In this document: one piece after another, positions 1 to 6,692 of the stretch
How the letters are laid out: each line of letters starts with the position of its first letter
How positions within the stretch are numbered: position 1 is the first letter of the stretch
DNA from: Allobosea robiniae
Lineage (GTDB): Bacteria > Pseudomonadota > Alphaproteobacteria > Rhizobiales > Beijerinckiaceae
Reading direction: 5' to 3'
Assembly (NCBI RefSeq): GCF_900102525.1
Contig: NZ_FNBZ01000001.1
Span: 310,001-374,000 of the forward strand
DNA length: 64,000 nucleotides
Notes under the pieces: generated by a model
What the model saw: only the letters and a program-made list of their open reading frames with translations
Database searches by the model: none
What the model was told of the DNA's origin: nothing
Program-made: the position numbers and the translations under genes

Positions 1-201
1 GGCATTGGGGTTGTTGAGCGCCCGGCCATCGAGGTCCGGCACGCCGTGGATCAGCCCGAGCGCCACCGCCGGAGCCAGGAAGACGAGCAGCGCCCGGCCG
101 ATGCGCTGCGCGCGCGGGAGTTCCTCACGCGCCAGCATCAGCAGGGCCGGCACCGCGATCATGCCGAAGGCGATCAGGACAAGAAGGACGCGCATGGGCA
201 T
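1..201 (-). CDS. Membrane protein, N-terminal part only (runs off the left edge)
   Basis: The visible 67 residues begin MPMRVLLVLIAFGMIAVPAL and hold two hydrophobic stretches (about residues 4-22 and 39-54) separated by a charged loop (REELPRAQR), so this looks like the start of an inner-membrane protein. A stop codon two codons upstream in the same frame limits the start to this ATG or the ATG two codons later. No Shine-Dalgarno sequence is obvious. It lies 44 nt downstream of the SDR gene on the same strand and may share its transcript. The function cannot be named from this fragment. Confidence 0.55.
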   Translation of the reverse strand, partial: MPMRVLLVLIAFGMIAVPALLMLAREELPRAQRIGRALLVFLAPAVALGLIHGVPDLDGRALNNPNA

Positions 202-245
202 TTGCTACATCAGAGGCGCAGATTGCGCGAGGCCTGCCGCCGAAG

Positions 246-998
246 CTAGCGCCCGCCGGCGACCTTGAGAATGATGCCGGTCGTGTAGCTCGATGCCTCC
301 GAGAGCAGGAACAGCACCGCCTCGGCGATCTCTTCGGCCGTCGCAGCGCGCTTCAGCGGAATCAGCGGCGCGATCCGGGCGACGCGACCAGCCTCGCCGG
401 TGGACAGCGCGTGGATCTCCGTCTCGGTGATGCCGGGTGCCACCGCGTTCACGCGGACACCGTGCGGCGCGAGCTCCTTGGCGAGGCCGATGGTCAGGGA
501 ATCCACGGCTCCCTTCGAGGCGGCGTACCAGACATATTCGCCGGGCGAGCCCAGCTCGGCCGCAACGGAGGAGATGTTCACGATCGCCCTGCCCTGCACG
601 CCTTCGTTCGCCATCAGCGCGCGGGCCGCCTCCCGCGCGACAAGGATCGCCCCGGTGACGTTGACGTCGATGCATTCGCGGATGAGGGCGGTATCCGCCT
701 CGGCCAGCGTGCCGGATTTGCCTGTGATGCCTGCATTGTTGACGACATGGGTCAGCGGGCCCAGCGCCGCCTTCGCCTCGGCAAAGATGCGGATGATGTC
801 GGTGACATCAGCCATGTCGCCCTGCAGCGCCACAGCCTTCGCGCCTGCCGCCTCGCAGGCCGCGACGACTTCGGCCGCGGCCTTGGCGTTGCTCTGGTAG
901 TTCACCGCGACGTCGTAGCCGCGCCCGGCGGCCATGATGCAGATCGCGGCACCGATGCCGCGGCTGCCGCCGGTGACGAGAAGAACGGGACGGCTCAT
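246..998 (-). CDS. SDR family NAD(P)-dependent oxidoreductase
   Basis: A 250-residue classical short-chain dehydrogenase/reductase, a cytosolic NAD(P)H-dependent oxidoreductase of unknown substrate. The N-terminal Rossmann motif TGGSRGIG follows the first beta strand. Then come the structural NNAG motif, a catalytic Ser in NISSVAAELG, and the active-site YAASK of the Ser-Tyr-Lys triad. Length is normal for the family. The start at MSRPVLLV is chosen because AGGAG sits 7 nt upstream; a longer reading frame exists but adds residues before the beta strand that the family lacks. The gene lies just beyond the stranded rpsI terminator, so before the island inserted it was the next gene downstream of rpsI. 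Glucose/ribitol-type or 3-oxoacyl-ACP reductase-like activity is possible; the sequence does not decide. Confidence 0.9.
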   Translation of the reverse strand: MSRPVLLVTGGSRGIGAAICIMAAGRGYDVAVNYQSNAKAAAEVVAACEAAGAKAVALQGDMADVTDIIRIFAEAKAALGPLTHVVNNAGITGKSGTLAEADTALIRECIDVNVTGAILVAREAARALMANEGVQGRAIVNISSVAAELGSPGEYVWYAASKGAVDSLTIGLAKELAPHGVRVNAVAPGITETEIHALSTGEAGRVARIAPLIPLKRAATAEEIAEAVLFLLSEASSYTTGIILKVAGGR

Positions 999-1045
999 GG
1001 CAGGCTCCTGCAGATCGGGCGCGACAGTGCCAGCCAATACGAAAA

Positions 1046-1067
1046 GGGCGGCTCTTGCGAGCCGCCC
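1046..1067 (-). terminator. Stranded native terminator of rpsI
   Basis: A perfect 9-bp stem (GGGCGGCTC / GAGCCGCCC) with a 4-nt loop is followed on the minus strand by TTTT. No complete gene ends just upstream of it. About 28 nt before it on the minus strand is a short remnant reading Lys-Arg-stop, the ending expected for ribosomal protein S9. I infer that this was the rpsI terminator before the 11.5-kb element separated it from the gene. Confidence 0.8.
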
Positions 1068-1095
1068 TTCCGCATACCGGATGATCCGGAAACGA

Positions 1096-1107
1096 TCAGC
1101 GCTTCGC
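1096..1107 (-). pseudogene. Displaced 3' end of the native rpsI reading frame
   Basis: Read on the minus strand this is GCG-AAG-CGC-TGA (Ala-Lys-Arg-stop), where the intact gene at the other end of the island reads TCG-AAG-CGG-TAA (Ser-Lys-Arg-stop). The last native codons and the native stop were left here, next to the native terminator, when the element recombined into rpsI. The first base of the Ala codon already comes from the element. Confidence 0.75.
1100..1106. repeat. Left attachment site core (att, CGCTTCG)
   Basis: The heptamer CGCTTCG is identical to the one at 12645-12651. The outer flank here (towards 1046) is native rpsI 3' sequence; the inner flank is A+T-rich element DNA. Seven bases suits the 6-8 bp crossover region used by tyrosine recombinases. 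Two bases further in, AAC is also shared with the right side. Confidence 0.8.
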
Positions 1108-1198
1108 TAACCAGACTCTCTAATTCTCCAACATATTCAAACTATTAAGAAGACGAATTTGTTCTGTGAATTTTTTGTCAACCAAAGAAGCGGCGCCT

Positions 1199-2605
1199 TT
1201 ATTCGACATGAACGACGACATCGTAACCGAGCGACTTTAGGGCTTTCGACGTCCGGCCATTTCGCGGCGGGAATCGATCCGGCATGGCCCAACCAGCCAA
1301 CTCCCCCAAAGCGCTGATCCCAAGCCCGTCAATTTTCCACTTTGGATCGCTGACAGCCGCCCACAAGCGGGTCGGCAAATCCTCCGCTGAGCCACCATAA
1401 AGAACGTGGTTAAGTTGCTCCTTCACATGCGCGCCACTGCCCGTGCTATCCATCCAGATGCGCGCGGCCAATGCCTTGATCTTCTCCGGGATCGAGTACC
1501 GCCGTCCACCCGGAAGTTTGACGGACGCATTGCTCACGCGCCGTGCGTAGTCTGTGATCGCATGCACTTTCGAGCAGATTCCCTCAAACTGCTCCTGCGT
1601 CATCGCCGTCAGCGCTTCTGCCGTCAGCGAATTTCGCAAAAAGGGCGCCGTGGCACTTAGCATGGTCTCTTCGTTAGAGGGGGCGTGTTTGAGCGCTCGC
1701 CACCACTCGACGGCCTCTTGAAGAGCCTCTTCGCGTCGGCTTTTGTTTCGCTCATAGTGAGCTCGGTATTGAGTTTTGCGATGCTCGTCGATGGTGCGTT
1801 CGTAATAGTGAGCATGCAGAAATTGGTCAGCCTGAGCACCTGCGGGCGCTTTCTCGGGGACCCAAATGGGCCTGTTTTCAGCGACGCTTACCAAAGCCCC
1901 GATATTACGAATATCCTGAAGCGTTGCGTGCCATTCGGACAAAAATTGTGAGCGACGTTGCTCCAACGCCGAGCTTGGTGAGTTTTTAACAAGACCAGCC
2001 CACTTCTTGATACTCGGTTCTTTCCAGAATTCTCCAATGCCGGTATCAATTTTTCCCAACATGAAAGCCCTAATACGCATTATTCGAAATAATTCTTCCG
2101 TTAGCGGAGTAGAATTTCTTTCTAAGGTTTCGAATATTTTCTCGATCTCCAACGACATTAAATCAGTTATTTCTTCCTCTTCAAAGAAACATCCAGCTTC
2201 AACATTGGAGTGCCACGCGCTGTCAGTTAAATTTGCTGATCCGATATAGAGGCCGAGCCCCTTCCACCAAATCACCTTTGCATGATGGCACTGCACGAGC
2301 CGGCACGTATACGCAGCAGACCGCCTCGCCAGAAACGACTGCAAAACGGGGATAGCAACTGCTATGTCTTCATCCAACCTACCATAGAATTTCAATGGTA
2401 TTTTGTTATCCCAACACCAGTCGAACAGCAGGGAAGCATTTGTTGCGTATGCAACCGCAGCGACAACCTCTTCAACACTTCCCTGCATTCCGTCAAAAAT
2501 ATCACGCAGGTATTGGCCATTGATGCCACCCAGAATCAGCTTCATCCTCCCGCCTCGCCATCCATATTTGGTTGCCTCAAGAGTATCTTTGGCGCTTTCT
2601 GCCAT
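1199..2605 (-). CDS. PLD-like (HKD family) nuclease-domain protein
   Basis: 468 residues. The N-terminal third carries one phospholipase-D-type half-site: H108-A-K110 in the segment QCHHAKVIWW, followed by IGSANLTDSAW (G122, S123, N125). This matches the HxK...GSxN pattern of single-HKD nucleases, which dimerize to form one active site. The rest (about residues 160-468) is charged, Trp-rich and not recognised. There is no signal peptide or membrane segment, so it probably acts in the cytosol, on DNA or RNA if it is a nuclease. It follows the CoiA-like gene on the same strand after a 120-nt gap and may be co-transcribed. It is the last cargo gene before the left end of the island. The defence role is inference from context. 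Confidence 0.7.
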   Translation of the reverse strand: MAESAKDTLEATKYGWRGGRMKLILGGINGQYLRDIFDGMQGSVEEVVAAVAYATNASLLFDWCWDNKIPLKFYGRLDEDIAVAIPVLQSFLARRSAAYTCRLVQCHHAKVIWWKGLGLYIGSANLTDSAWHSNVEAGCFFEEEEITDLMSLEIEKIFETLERNSTPLTEELFRIMRIRAFMLGKIDTGIGEFWKEPSIKKWAGLVKNSPSSALEQRRSQFLSEWHATLQDIRNIGALVSVAENRPIWVPEKAPAGAQADQFLHAHYYERTIDEHRKTQYRAHYERNKSRREEALQEAVEWWRALKHAPSNEETMLSATAPFLRNSLTAEALTAMTQEQFEGICSKVHAITDYARRVSNASVKLPGGRRYSIPEKIKALAARIWMDSTGSGAHVKEQLNHVLYGGSAEDLPTRLWAAVSDPKWKIDGLGISALGELAGWAMPDRFPPRNGRTSKALKSLGYDVVVHVE

Positions 2606-2725
2606 GAATCATTTAAAGCCGGTGACGTTGTCCCCAGTTTTTATCCAGCGGTAAGTTCGTTTCTGGCGGTTTTGGAGCCTGTTGGGGCTCGTGAAGCGAC
2701 GAGCTCTGGCGATGCGCTTGAACGA

Positions 2726-3469
2726 TCAAAAGCGAGACATTCTCGCCCGGTAGCGCCTTCGCGGATTATCGCGACGCATCAGCGCAAGATATCGCAAATC
2801 GCTCCCGTTCAACGCGAACTCTATAAAACTCGCTCTCGTAACGGGAGCGACCACAACGCGTCCGGTGCCTCGATCCAATAGGAAATGCCAAAGCAGGCGC
2901 TCAGGAGGCACAAAGCCCCCGATTTGAAGCTCCTCGTCCCCGAAATCGACGAAAACCGGGCATTGAAGAGGAGCCCAACGCCGAAATATTTCAGCCCGCT
3001 CTGTGAGAGGTATCAGAATTAGCCGATTTTGCTTGTCGGAAGTCACACTGGCGAAGTCCACGGCTTTGCGGAAAGCAGCCAGATCGCGCTTGTAAAGCAT
3101 TCCGTCCACGACCCAGACCATTCGCTCGTAAAAGCTCTCTCGCGAGAGCCGCTCTTCGGCAGCGATAGGCGAGTGCTGGAGTTCGACAACCAAGCCCTTG
3201 TCGTTCTTAACATCCGCGATGTGACGTTCGCCGTCAGCGGCGATGTGGATGACCTCCTGCCAAGCCTGCGGGAAAAAGGCCTTCCACGAGCGATGCCACT
3301 CCGTCTCCGGCTCCCACCAGTGATCACAGTCAAGCTTCCCTCGGTGAGACCAGTGCCAAATCCGCCGCTGCCCGCACTTGGCGATCACTTCCCTGTCGCA
3401 GTTCGGACAAGTTCCATGGAGCTTAGGCTCTGCCTCTCGACGCTCTCCATTCACCGACGCGTATCTCAA
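2726..3469 (-). CDS. CoiA-like competence/nuclease family protein
   Basis: 247 residues. A Cys pair CPNCDREV (residues 21-28) and the HWSHRG segment form a zinc-finger-like module. A nuclease-like core follows: ETEWHRSWK, RHIADVKNDKG and VVELQHSPI, then ERMVWVVDG. This order (Cys pair, E..H..K, ADV, ExQxS) is that of CoiA-like proteins, which carry a PD-(D/E)XK-type nuclease fold. CoiA itself acts in DNA uptake and recombination in Firmicutes; island-borne relatives are often of unknown role. The start is TTG: GGAGG lies 7 nt upstream, a much better site than any ATG downstream. It is divergent from the DUF2971 gene across about 170 nt and upstream of the PLD-like gene. Confidence 0.72.
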   Translation of the reverse strand: MRYASVNGERREAEPKLHGTCPNCDREVIAKCGQRRIWHWSHRGKLDCDHWWEPETEWHRSWKAFFPQAWQEVIHIAADGERHIADVKNDKGLVVELQHSPIAAEERLSRESFYERMVWVVDGMLYKRDLAAFRKAVDFASVTSDKQNRLILIPLTERAEIFRRWAPLQCPVFVDFGDEELQIGGFVPPERLLWHFLLDRGTGRVVVAPVTRASFIEFALNGSDLRYLALMRRDNPRRRYRARMSRF

Positions 3470-3638
3470 TCGCTTGCCTCCGTTTCATCGCGATTGGCGA
3501 CCCGCCGAAAGAGTTGCTGACAAACTTGACGCAGGTAAATGCCTCCTCAGCAGATTGATGCTGCGGATGCAGAATTTTACCCGCAGGTTGCGCAGTCGAC
3601 TTCGGCATGCAGCAATCGAGGAAATCCGGGGGGATCGA

Positions 3639-4301
3639 GTGCGCGTCTATCATTTTACGCGAGCGGATCACGCTCTTAGCAATCTTAGAAGGAAGCGCTT
3701 GAAGATCGCGACAATCGCCGATCTCAACGATCCATTTGAATGGAACTGGCTCACGAGCAAGAGGCCGGATGTCAGGAACGCGATCACTCAAACGAAAAAG
3801 AGGATGAGTGCCGACTTCGGGATCATCTGCTTCAGCGCAAGTTGGCAAAACCCGGTTCAATGGAGCCATTATGCCGACAAGCACCGAGGCATTTGCCTCG
3901 GCTTCGATGTTCCGAAGCAGTATCTCGCAGAAATCCAGTACTACCCCACTCGACAGGTCCTGAACCGCTCAACGCCGGATGCTATTCGGAGCCTCATGAT
4001 CCGAGCGAAATACGAGCATTGGCGGTATGAGGAAGAATGGCGGCTTTTTGAGGCGCTTGGCGGAAAGACCGTCGAGAATGGCCTTTATTTTTGCGATTTC
4101 AGCAGCCGCATGAAACTGCAGCGAGTCATCATAGGCCCCGATTGCGATGTGACCGAGGAAGTGATCCGCGCTGGTATCGGCGATACGGCCAACCAGATTG
4201 AGGTCTTCAAGGCTCGCCGAGCGTTCAAGAGCTTCAAGATCGTTCGCCAGCGAAATCGCGACCTGTGGCCGAAGGACGAGGCAGGCGGTTGCAATCTTTG
4301 A
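3639..4301 (+). CDS. DUF2971 family protein
   Basis: About 220 residues from the GTG start chosen here. DUF2971 hallmarks are clear: an opening V-Y-H-F-T strand, LKIATIADLNDPFEW, IICFSASWQNPVQWSHYAD, GICLGFDVP, and near the C terminus KYEHWRYEEEWRLF. Family members normally begin with this short Y-K/H-F/Y strand. That, and a GGGGGG run 5 nt upstream of the GTG, favour this start over the longer frame open from about 3378 (ATG alternatives at 3558 and 3567). The biochemical function of DUF2971 is unknown; it is frequent in mobile and defence islands. It converges on the micro-gene operon and is divergent from the CoiA-like gene. Confidence 0.75.
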   Translation: MRVYHFTRADHALSNLRRKRLKIATIADLNDPFEWNWLTSKRPDVRNAITQTKKRMSADFGIICFSASWQNPVQWSHYADKHRGICLGFDVPKQYLAEIQYYPTRQVLNRSTPDAIRSLMIRAKYEHWRYEEEWRLFEALGGKTVENGLYFCDFSSRMKLQRVIIGPDCDVTEEVIRAGIGDTANQIEVFKARRAFKSFKIVRQRNRDLWPKDEAGGCNL

Positions 4302-4405
4302 ATTCGGCGCCGGATATCTGATGCGGCGGCCATTGATGAGGCGAAGCCCCACTGACATCGGACACCGCAGGAGCCTCGGAGCATCCGGCAGATGACCCAT
4401 AGCGG

Positions 4406-4606
4406 TCATTTCCGCGTGTCGAAGTCCCGCCCAGCTTCTTCTTTCATGAACCGTCTGAAGCCCCCCACTGGCTTGGCCGAAATTAGCGCCAGCACAGCCC
4501 GTTCAAGCTCGGCAGCAGAAGCGGTCCTGCCCGCCCTCCGGCGCTTCATCAGTTCGGTAGCGAGCGCGTACCCAAGCATGGCGTATCTCTCGCTATCATT
4601 GGCCAT
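4406..4606 (-). CDS. Small protein (66 aa), last of a three-gene overlapping micro-operon
   Basis: Begins MANDSERYAMLGYALATELM and is rich in Arg, Lys and Ala. It is predicted mostly helical, with no signal peptide or membrane segment. The start overlaps the end of the ribbon-helix-helix gene by 11 nt, and a GGGGG run sits just upstream, so translation is probably coupled. The Arg/Lys-rich central part (KRRRAGRTASAAELERAV) could bind nucleic acid. Family not recognised. The arrangement resembles antitoxin-toxin or plasmid partition/mobilization accessory pairs; that is inference only. Confidence 0.5.
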   Translation of the reverse strand: MANDSERYAMLGYALATELMKRRRAGRTASAAELERAVLALISAKPVGGFRRFMKEEAGRDFDTRK

Positions 4607-4781
4607 TGGCGCCCCCTTCCCCTTTCTGGAAATGGCGCTTAATGATCTGGCGGATTACGAATGCCTTTGATCGGGCGGATGATCTCGCCTCCGCGTCGAT
4701 GCGAGACATGGTGCCATGGCCAATTGAGATTGTTAATCTATTCATAGATTTGTTTGCAGCGTTCTTAGTATTATTTCTCAT
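4596..4781 (-). CDS. Ribbon-helix-helix (CopG/Arc-like) small DNA-binding protein
   Basis: 61 residues. After a short basic lead, MNRLTISIGHGTMSRIDAEA gives the beta strand (RLTISI) and first helix, and SKAFVIRQIIKRHF the second helix: the strand-helix-helix pattern of CopG/Arc/MetJ repressors. Such proteins act as dimers on short inverted repeats, often as antitoxins or plasmid copy/mobilization regulators. The first ATG is preferred over the ATG at codon 13 because AGAGAG lies a few bases upstream. It overlaps the 49-residue gene before it and the 66-residue gene after it, 11 nt each. It probably autoregulates the operon, but no operator was identified with confidence. Confidence 0.6.
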   Translation of the reverse strand: MRNNTKNAANKSMNRLTISIGHGTMSRIDAEARSSARSKAFVIRQIIKRHFQKGEGGANGQ

Positions 4782-4920
4782 TTAACTTCTCTCTAAAATA
4801 TCCAATTTCAATTCCAAATCTTACAATTTCTCTGACTTGATCTAAACTAAGATCATAACCATACTTATATCTGATTTCATCTCTTACCTCTGCAATGAAA
4901 TCATTTGTTAATTTGCACAT
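4771..4920 (-). CDS. Micro-protein (49 aa), first of the overlapping micro-operon
   Basis: Reads MCKLTNDFIAEVRDEIRYKY then GYDLSLDQVREIVRFGIEIG and ends YFREKLNEK. It is A+T-rich and looks like two or three amphipathic helices. Its stop overlaps the ribbon-helix-helix start by 11 nt, and the same 11-nt overlap is repeated at the next junction, which argues that all three frames are translated. GAGGA lies about 10 nt upstream of the ATG. The frame stays open about 18 codons upstream without an ATG, so a non-ATG start is possible. Family unknown. An excisionase-like, regulatory or toxin-antitoxin role would fit the context but is not shown. Confidence 0.5.
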   Translation of the reverse strand: MCKLTNDFIAEVRDEIRYKYGYDLSLDQVREIVRFGIEIGYFREKLNEK

Positions 4921-5010
4921 ACTCGATAAATCCTCTATTGTTCGTTTTGGACGCAGTTGACACTTGGCTGAATCGGATGATCAGCCGTTAATCGTGTATT
5001 CGGGAGCTGC

Positions 5011-5035
5011 ATTAATACGACGCGGCGTAATTAAT
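5011..5035. repeat. Inverted repeat at the end of the Rep-like gene
   Basis: ATTAATACG and CGTAATTAAT face each other across a GC-rich centre, with the stop codon of the Rep-like gene inside the right arm. It could be a weak terminator, although there is no T-run, or a protein-binding dyad for the downstream micro-operon. Confidence 0.35.
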
Positions 5036-5753
5036 GACCGGACAGGCAGAGCAGGTCAGATCGCCTGATGCTTCTGGCGGCATTCTCTTCTAATCCAGAA
5101 AATTTTGTAATATAAAACGATGTATTCTCATCTGGATTTAGGTCCAGCTGAAACAAGTTGTGCAACCTCTTTTGGCGCGCGTAGGCTTCACTGTAAGATT
5201 CATTAGCTCTGTCGCGATACGCACCAATGGTTTCTAGCCACAATTTCCGAGCATCAACGCAGCCCTCACGGCCAGTTCCGTCACCAAGCCACGCGAGTTG
5301 CAATTCCGAAAAGTGCGCTGCGGCATGAATATGCGCGGGAACGGGCCTCTTTGAGCCCCGTTGCTGCGTTTCGACAAAAGCATAAAAGAGAGGCCAATTC
5401 TCAACATTTCGCCTATCGAATTTTTCAGGCGATAAAGCTATTCCAAGCTTTCGATAGAAACGAGCGAATTGTCTTCTAACCAACTGCGCATCGGAGCTCG
5501 CCAGTCCATTGTGCGGTCTCCAATTTGGAAAATACCCCGTCAGCGTAAAGCAAACATTAGGAACTATAGACCTGACCTCTCCCGCATACCAATCCGCGAC
5601 GCCGTCTACAGCAAATTCCCTTTGAAACCCTGCGGCCTTATCGGATTGTAATTTTAGCTTATTAATAGCACTAGATATTGATTTTGATTCCATATTACTT
5701 ATATTAATGCCTTTATTTATTTTACCATAATAGGTATTATCGCTATTGATCAT
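5031..5753 (-). CDS. Unknown protein with possible HUH (Rep/relaxase-like) motifs
   Basis: About 240 residues. Three motifs appear in the order seen in single-tyrosine HUH endonucleases: a strand VCFTLTGYF (about 67-75), H-x-H in AHIHAAAHFSE (H142, H144 counting from the upstream TTG) and FYITKF with Y215 and K218. If real, it would nick single-stranded DNA for rolling-circle replication, mobilization or transposition. Spacing and flanking residues are not a textbook match, so this is a lead only. The ATG used here is one codon after a TTG, and another ATG lies 20 codons in; no good ribosome site separates them. It sits between the serine recombinase and the micro-operon, all on the same strand. 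Confidence 0.45.
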   Translation of the reverse strand: MINSDNTYYGKINKGINISNMESKSISSAINKLKLQSDKAAGFQREFAVDGVADWYAGEVRSIVPNVCFTLTGYFPNWRPHNGLASSDAQLVRRQFARFYRKLGIALSPEKFDRRNVENWPLFYAFVETQQRGSKRPVPAHIHAAAHFSELQLAWLGDGTGREGCVDARKLWLETIGAYRDRANESYSEAYARQKRLHNLFQLDLNPDENTSFYITKFSGLEENAARSIRRSDLLCLSGH

Positions 5754-5893
5754 CAATCATACTACATAAAGACTGTCATATATTGTGATCTTGAAACATT
5801 ATCACTTTCAATTATTTATCGAATTCACCAACGCGATGAACTTAATTCTCAACAGTAGAATAATATGTGATATAAATGCCCCATTCAGCTTGG

Positions 5894-6550
5894 CTAACCT
5901 TCCTTCAAAATGCGCGCCACCGAAACATGTGACAATTGATGACCTTGGCGGGATAGCGCATCAGCGATGGAGCGGAGTGATTGCCCGCTGGCTTTCAGCC
6001 GGCGAGCCTCATCTATCGCCCGTTGCTGGTCCATTTCGGGGACCAGTTGACCCGCCGCATCCCGAAGGTAGCCGAATGGCACGGCACCGCCCAAATACCG
6101 CCCTCGCCGCCTCTGATCCCTTTTCACATCAGCGATCCGCTCCCTGATACGGTCACGTTCTGCTTCAGCGACAGCCGACAGGATCGTAAAGACAAGCTTC
6201 GAGATGCCATTGGAGGTCACATCGCCGCCAAGGTCGATCATATGCAGCGAGACATCGCGTGCTTTGAGTTGCTTCAGGACGTCCAGCGCATCGAGCGCAG
6301 AACGAAACATTCTGTCGAGCTTGGACGTGATAATCACGTCCCCCGCGCTGAGGCTTGAGAGAAGGGCCGCCCCCATTTGCCTTTCGGCGATGGGCTTCGA
6401 GCCCGACACACCCTTCTCTTCGAAGAATCTATCAACAGCGTAGCCATTCATCATGGCGTAGCCTTCGATAGATCGGCGCTGTGTCGGCAGACTTTCACCT
6501 TCGGAAGCCTGCCGTTCAGTCGAGACCCTCAGGTACCCAAAAACAGCCAC
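5894..6550 (-). CDS. Serine recombinase (resolvase/invertase family)
   Basis: 218 residues. The catalytic domain opens with MAVFGYLRVSTERQ, with nucleophile Ser10. SKLDRMFRS supplies the active-site R80 and R83, and the long E helix follows (about 100-135, AEAERDRIRERIADVKR). The C-terminal part (about 180-216, SLRSIADALSRQGHQLSHVS) is a helix-turn-helix. Size and layout fit small resolvases and invertases, which resolve cointegrates or invert segments, not the large phage integrases. GTG start with GAGGAG 6 nt upstream. It is divergent from the helicase gene; the shared upstream region holds direct and inverted repeats that could be its res site. Confidence 0.92.
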   Translation of the reverse strand: MAVFGYLRVSTERQASEGESLPTQRRSIEGYAMMNGYAVDRFFEEKGVSGSKPIAERQMGAALLSSLSAGDVIITSKLDRMFRSALDALDVLKQLKARDVSLHMIDLGGDVTSNGISKLVFTILSAVAEAERDRIRERIADVKRDQRRRGRYLGGAVPFGYLRDAAGQLVPEMDQQRAIDEARRLKASGQSLRSIADALSRQGHQLSHVSVARILKEG

Positions 6551-6572
6551 CTATCACTCCTCTGATGCTGTT

Positions 6573-6623
6573 AAGGTGTAACAGAAACAGCAGGTTTTGT
6601 AAAGGTGTATTAGCAGCTTTACA
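6573..6623. promoter_or_regulatory. Repeat-rich divergent control region (possible res site or operator)
   Basis: Between the recombinase and helicase genes lie two direct copies of AAGGTGTA (6573-6580 and 6602-6609, 29 bp apart) and an inverted pair TGTAAAG / CTTTACA (6598-6604 and 6617-6623). Small serine recombinases usually bind repeats next to their own gene and often autoregulate, so this may be a recombination site and also control the helicase promoter. The binding protein is not known. Confidence 0.45.
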
Positions 6624-6692
6624 TAGCCCACTGGTGGCGCTCCAACAGGGCTAGTGCTAGACCTCCTCCCCTCGAAGCCTGCGACGAAACAG

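Noticed and set aside
5011..5035. Rolling-circle origin at the end of the Rep-like gene
   Set aside because: Inverted repeat is real but no recognisable nick sequence; reported only as a repeat.
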